DNA of 64,000 bases from the NCBI GenBank assembly GCA_038087015.1, contig JASBNA010000058.1:124001-188000 (forward strand), read 5' to 3'. Of the stretch, positions 61,170-64,000 are shown one piece after another. Each line of letters starts with the position of its first letter. Positions within the stretch are counted from its first letter, which is position 1. Made by a program: the position numbers and the translations under genes. This DNA is from Cerrena zonata (taxonomy: Eukaryota > Basidiomycota > Agaricomycetes > Polyporales > Cerrenaceae). Under the pieces are notes generated by a model that worked only from the letters and a program-made list of their open reading frames with translations, searched no databases and was not told the DNA's origin.

Positions 61170-62720
61170 ATGTCCAAATCGTTTGTTCGTTCTATAAAGA
61201 ACGTTGCCAATGGGTACTCTTCGGTCCAGGTGTCTGTCAGAAATGCTACTTCGAATGATCCAACTGGACCAACTACTTATGATATGGAAGAAATTGCTTC
61301 TTATACTTATCAATCTCAAACTGATTTTTTGGAAATTATGGATATGTTAGATCGTAGGTTGAATGATAAGGGTAAGAATTGGCGCCACGTTGCTAAGTCC
61401 TTGACTGTGTTGGATTACCTTATCAGATTTGGTTCAGAAAAATGTGTTCTCTGGTCAAAAGATAATTTATACATTATTAAAACTTTAAGAGAATTTATAC
61501 ATTTTGATGAAATGAATAATGATCAAGGTGCTTTAATTAGAGTTAAGGCTAAAGAATTGGTGGCTTTATTAAGAGATGATGAACGTCTAAAGCATGAACG
61601 TGAATTGGCTGCAAGATCTCAAAATGGTCATTTATCAAGAAATGAAAGTCCTTCAAGACGTCAAAATAGATCTCGTAGAAATACTGCAAGATCAAGAAGC
61701 GATCCTTACGATGACGATTTACAAAAAGCCTTGGAATTATCTAGATTAACTGCAGAACAAGAAAAGGCTCAAATACAACAACAACAACAACAATCAGACC
61801 CCGATTTAGAAGCTGCTTTGAAATTATCAATGGAAGAAGAAGAAATGAGAAAATTAAGACAAGAACAAAATAATAATCTTTTGGATTTAGATGATTATCC
61901 TCAACAACAACAACAATATGCTCTTGTTCAACCTCAATATTATATGGCCACCGGGTTTGCTCAACAACCTCAACAATTTCAACAACAGTACGATATGTTT
62001 GGTAACCCTATACAGAATCCAATGGCAACTGGCCTCTATCAACCTCAACAACAACCCCAGTTCACTCAACAACCTCAATTTACTGGGTTTAACTATGGGC
62101 AACAACCACAACAACAGCAACAACTACAGTCTCAACAAGTTCAAGCTCCTCAACAAGAATTACAACCACTTAAAACTGGTTCAAATAACCCATTCGCTTT
62201 AAACTCATCTGCTTCTCCTGCTCCTCAACCTCAAGCCCAATCTTTAAATGATTTAGCTAATCAAGAAAGACAACTGCAACTGCAACCTTCTTTCTTCACT
62301 CAACCATCTGCATCTCAACCTCAACAACTGCAACTGCAACCTCTTAGTGCACAATTGACTTCATCTTCTAAGTTCAATGACTCTACTCACGCTGACTTGA
62401 ATAACTTACTAGCTCAAGGTACAGGAATTGATACTTTTGGTAATACCGGGGCTACTAGAATTCCACATCAACATACTAAAACTCAAACCTTCATCAATTC
62501 AAGTGGTACTGGTTATCAACAGAAGACTGGAGATGATATCAGATTAAGTTCGAACGCCACCGGTAATCCGTTCTTGAATACTGGTGTTGGCTATCAAAAC
62601 CAACAACCTCAACAACCTCAAATTAACCCAGCGTACACTGGTTATGGATTTGGTAACGCTCAACCTCAGCAACAGCAGCAAAGACAGACTAACGATGGCC
62701 CTAGCTTGATAGATATTTAG
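61170..62720 (+). CDS. ENT2: Epsin Ent1/Ent2, endocytic adaptor
   Basis: Clathrin adaptor that bends PI(4,5)P2 membranes and captures ubiquitinated cargo in endocytosis. ENTH domain at residues 1-150 (MSKSFVRSIKNVANGYSSVQ, LNDKGKNWRHVAKSLTVLDY, LIRFGSEKCVLWSKDNLYII). Two ubiquitin-interacting motifs follow (DLQKALELSRL about 183-193; DLEAALKLSMEEE about 212-224). Then a long Gln/Pro region, NPF motifs for EH-domain partners at about 340 and 466, and a C-terminal clathrin-box-like end SLIDI. 516 residues, ATG at 61170. ENT1 and ENT2 of S. cerevisiae are duplicates; CUG yeasts usually have one. Confidence 0.93.
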   Translation: MSKSFVRSIKNVANGYSSVQVSVRNATSNDPTGPTTYDMEEIASYTYQSQTDFLEIMDMLDRRLNDKGKNWRHVAKSLTVLDYLIRFGSEKCVLWSKDNLYIIKTLREFIHFDEMNNDQGALIRVKAKELVALLRDDERLKHERELAARSQNGHLSRNESPSRRQNRSRRNTARSRSDPYDDDLQKALELSRLTAEQEKAQIQQQQQQSDPDLEAALKLSMEEEEMRKLRQEQNNNLLDLDDYPQQQQQYALVQPQYYMATGFAQQPQQFQQQYDMFGNPIQNPMATGLYQPQQQPQFTQQPQFTGFNYGQQPQQQQQLQSQQVQAPQQELQPLKTGSNNPFALNSSASPAPQPQAQSLNDLANQERQLQLQPSFFTQPSASQPQQLQLQPLSAQLTSSSKFNDSTHADLNNLLAQGTGIDTFGNTGATRIPHQHTKTQTFINSSGTGYQQKTGDDIRLSSNATGNPFLNTGVGYQNQQPQQPQINPAYTGYGFGNAQPQQQQQRQTNDGPSLIDI

Positions 62721-63027
62721 CTCTTTTATTGCTACTTTGTATTTTTACATTTCACCTTCGTATTTTCTTTTTCTTCGATTTGTCTTAACTTATGTCAACT
62801 AAAATCTCCATTCTCTTTGAACTTCAATTTTATGTTCCTTTGTCATTATTATAACTATACTTTTAGTCGCTATCATATTTGCTTTTAGTTTTAATTCTAT
62901 CTTTCCTGCTTTGATAATTTTTCTCCTTGATCCTATTAAAAATACAAAATTTACTCCTTATATTTAAGATAGTTTGTAGTTCTCAAATTGGTCTTAAGTT
63001 CATTTATTACTATATAATTGTAAGCCC
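62721..63027. other. Convergent 3' region between ENT2 and RTT107
   Basis: 307 bp, T-rich, tail to tail; should hold both terminators. Nothing else seen. Confidence 0.55.
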
Positions 63028-64000
63028 CTATAATCGATAGTCCTTAAGGTCTTCTAACTTCATTCTGAATATAGATTTAACACACCAATCCCATTCCACA
63101 ATCATTATATTATCATCATTTTTCTTTATAGAATTTATCAACTTTGAATCCTTAGTTTTATGTGCGACGAATATAACTTTACCATTGTCATTTTTTAACA
63201 ACTGTTTGATCACGGATGCTGGTACCGACTTGAAACTTTTTGCTTCTTCTAGCCCATGGGTCTGGAGAATGCTGGTGATTAAATTCACTCCTCCGTTTAA
63301 ATTGGTGGATAAGTTAAGTTTCATCCCTTTGAATAAACTTCCCTTATTTTCGCTATTGAACAAGTCGGATAATCCGTTCGTTTTTGTGTTTGCAATCCCA
63401 AGATCTTGGTTTATTTCTTTGAGTGGAATGACCTTATCTAATGCATAATCCGAAATATTATACTCTTTTGAGAGTTCATCCCAAGTTATCTCCTGCTCGT
63501 TAACTTTCTTCAAGGCTTTCACCAAATAATTAGGGTGGATAATACGTTCAGCTTGGCTTAAGCTTTTAAGAACTTTTCGGTTCTTAATATACGGGGAGCA
63601 AATATAGTATTGATTTTATGTTTAGGTGAATAGTCGTTAACAATCTTGATTCCAGAATGAGAAAGCTTGACAACGTCAACGCGGTTGAGTACTAACTCCA
63701 GTTCACAACCAGTCATAATTGCAACTACTGACTGTGTTCTATCTGGACTTGATGGCTTCTTCTTTTTTACCGGTGGATGAGAAGTCTGTGAAGTCAAAGG
63801 CGAGGTGCTTCCATTGATTACATCTTCCTTGCTACTAACCTGGCTGCTTTCAGCACTTTCAGAAGCAGGTCTTTTCCTTGAAGATCCCTTGATTGCCTCT
63901 TCACGAGCTTCCAACTCTTTCATATAGGATTTCATCTTTCTTGAGCTCTTGGATAAAACTTTGTAGGCATTTAGATCCTCCATATCAGAATGCAATTTCA
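63028..64000 (-). CDS. RTT107: BRCT protein Rtt107, C-terminal part, one apparent frameshift (5' end outside window)
   Basis: Scaffold for replication-fork repair in the nucleus, recruited to phosphorylated H2A by its C-terminal BRCT pair. The visible part has a basic Lys/Ser-rich linker (HPPVKKKKPSSPDRTQSVVA) and then two BRCT domains: IMTGCELELVLNRVDVVKLS to NTIFAPRILRTEKFLKAL, and LITSILQTHGLEEAKSFKSV to IMIVEWDWCVKSIFRMKLED. The frame open to the window edge stops at about 63558 after RTEKFLKA. Adding one A to the AAAA opposite 63564-63567 gives FLKSLSQAERIIHPNYLVKA and joins the second frame. The remaining N-terminus is beyond base 64000. Identity is likely from BRCT arrangement. Confidence 0.75.
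63564..63567 (-). other. Apparent frameshift site in RTT107
   Basis: Four A on the coding strand; five keep one frame through LKSLSQAERIIHPNYLVKAL. Confidence 0.78.

Overview
The window looks like a nuclear chromosome segment of an ascomycete budding yeast, most likely of the CUG-Ser1 (Candida/Debaryomyces) group. The evidence is AT-rich coding sequence, densely packed genes on both strands, very short introns with yeast-type GTATGT/GTACGT donors and TACTAA(C/T)-like branch points, and best family matches to Candida-type proteins (MIG1, MNN2-family mannosyltransferase, SNX41/SNX4). CTG codons look scarce, and one CTG in the chaperonin gene CCT4 falls where S. cerevisiae has Ser; this supports CUG=Ser but is a single position. 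I see no tRNA, rRNA, transposon or CRISPR array.

Layout. 0-5 kb: SPT16 (5' end outside the window), YPT31-type Rab, SMB1, CHZ1. 5-18.3 kb: a regulator-rich, gene-poor stretch with two CLG1-type cyclins, MIG1, a Zn2Cys6 factor and SFK1. It has long intergenic regions holding GC-rich islands, a ~520-bp octamer minisatellite and an 18-bp minisatellite. 18.5-36 kb: a compact housekeeping block with HIT1, a spliced SMP-30 family gene, CDC123, CCT4, a truncated CCL1-like relic, SAS10, RPC53, spliced MSH5, DBP4, spliced MED20, ELP2 and CLC1. 36-47 kb: an unrecognised polytopic protein, a TDA11-like protein, CAP2, an MNN2-family mannosyltransferase and a second Zn2Cys6 factor. 47-64 kb: SNX41, RPN9, PTM1, SNX4, a GH76 cell-wall enzyme, a Cys-rich regulator, the epsin ENT2 and the C-terminus of RTT107.

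Functional themes. Ribosome biogenesis and RNA (SAS10, DBP4, HIT1, SMB1, RPC53), chromatin and transcription (SPT16, CHZ1, MED20, MIG1, Zn factors), and endomembrane/endocytosis (YPT31, CLC1, ENT2, SNX4, SNX41, PTM1, CAP2). I see no operon-like system, and I found no clear new multi-gene system.

Data-quality point that matters for every reader: nine genes, including the normally essential CCT4, are interrupted by about 13 single-base frameshifts. Most lie in short mononucleotide runs and flip into a frame that continues the same conserved protein. This pattern fits uncorrected homopolymer-length errors better than real gene death. I therefore annotate these as one gene each with a marked break. 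Start codons were checked individually, because several of the longest open frames begin with TTG or GTG; the first credible ATG was used instead.
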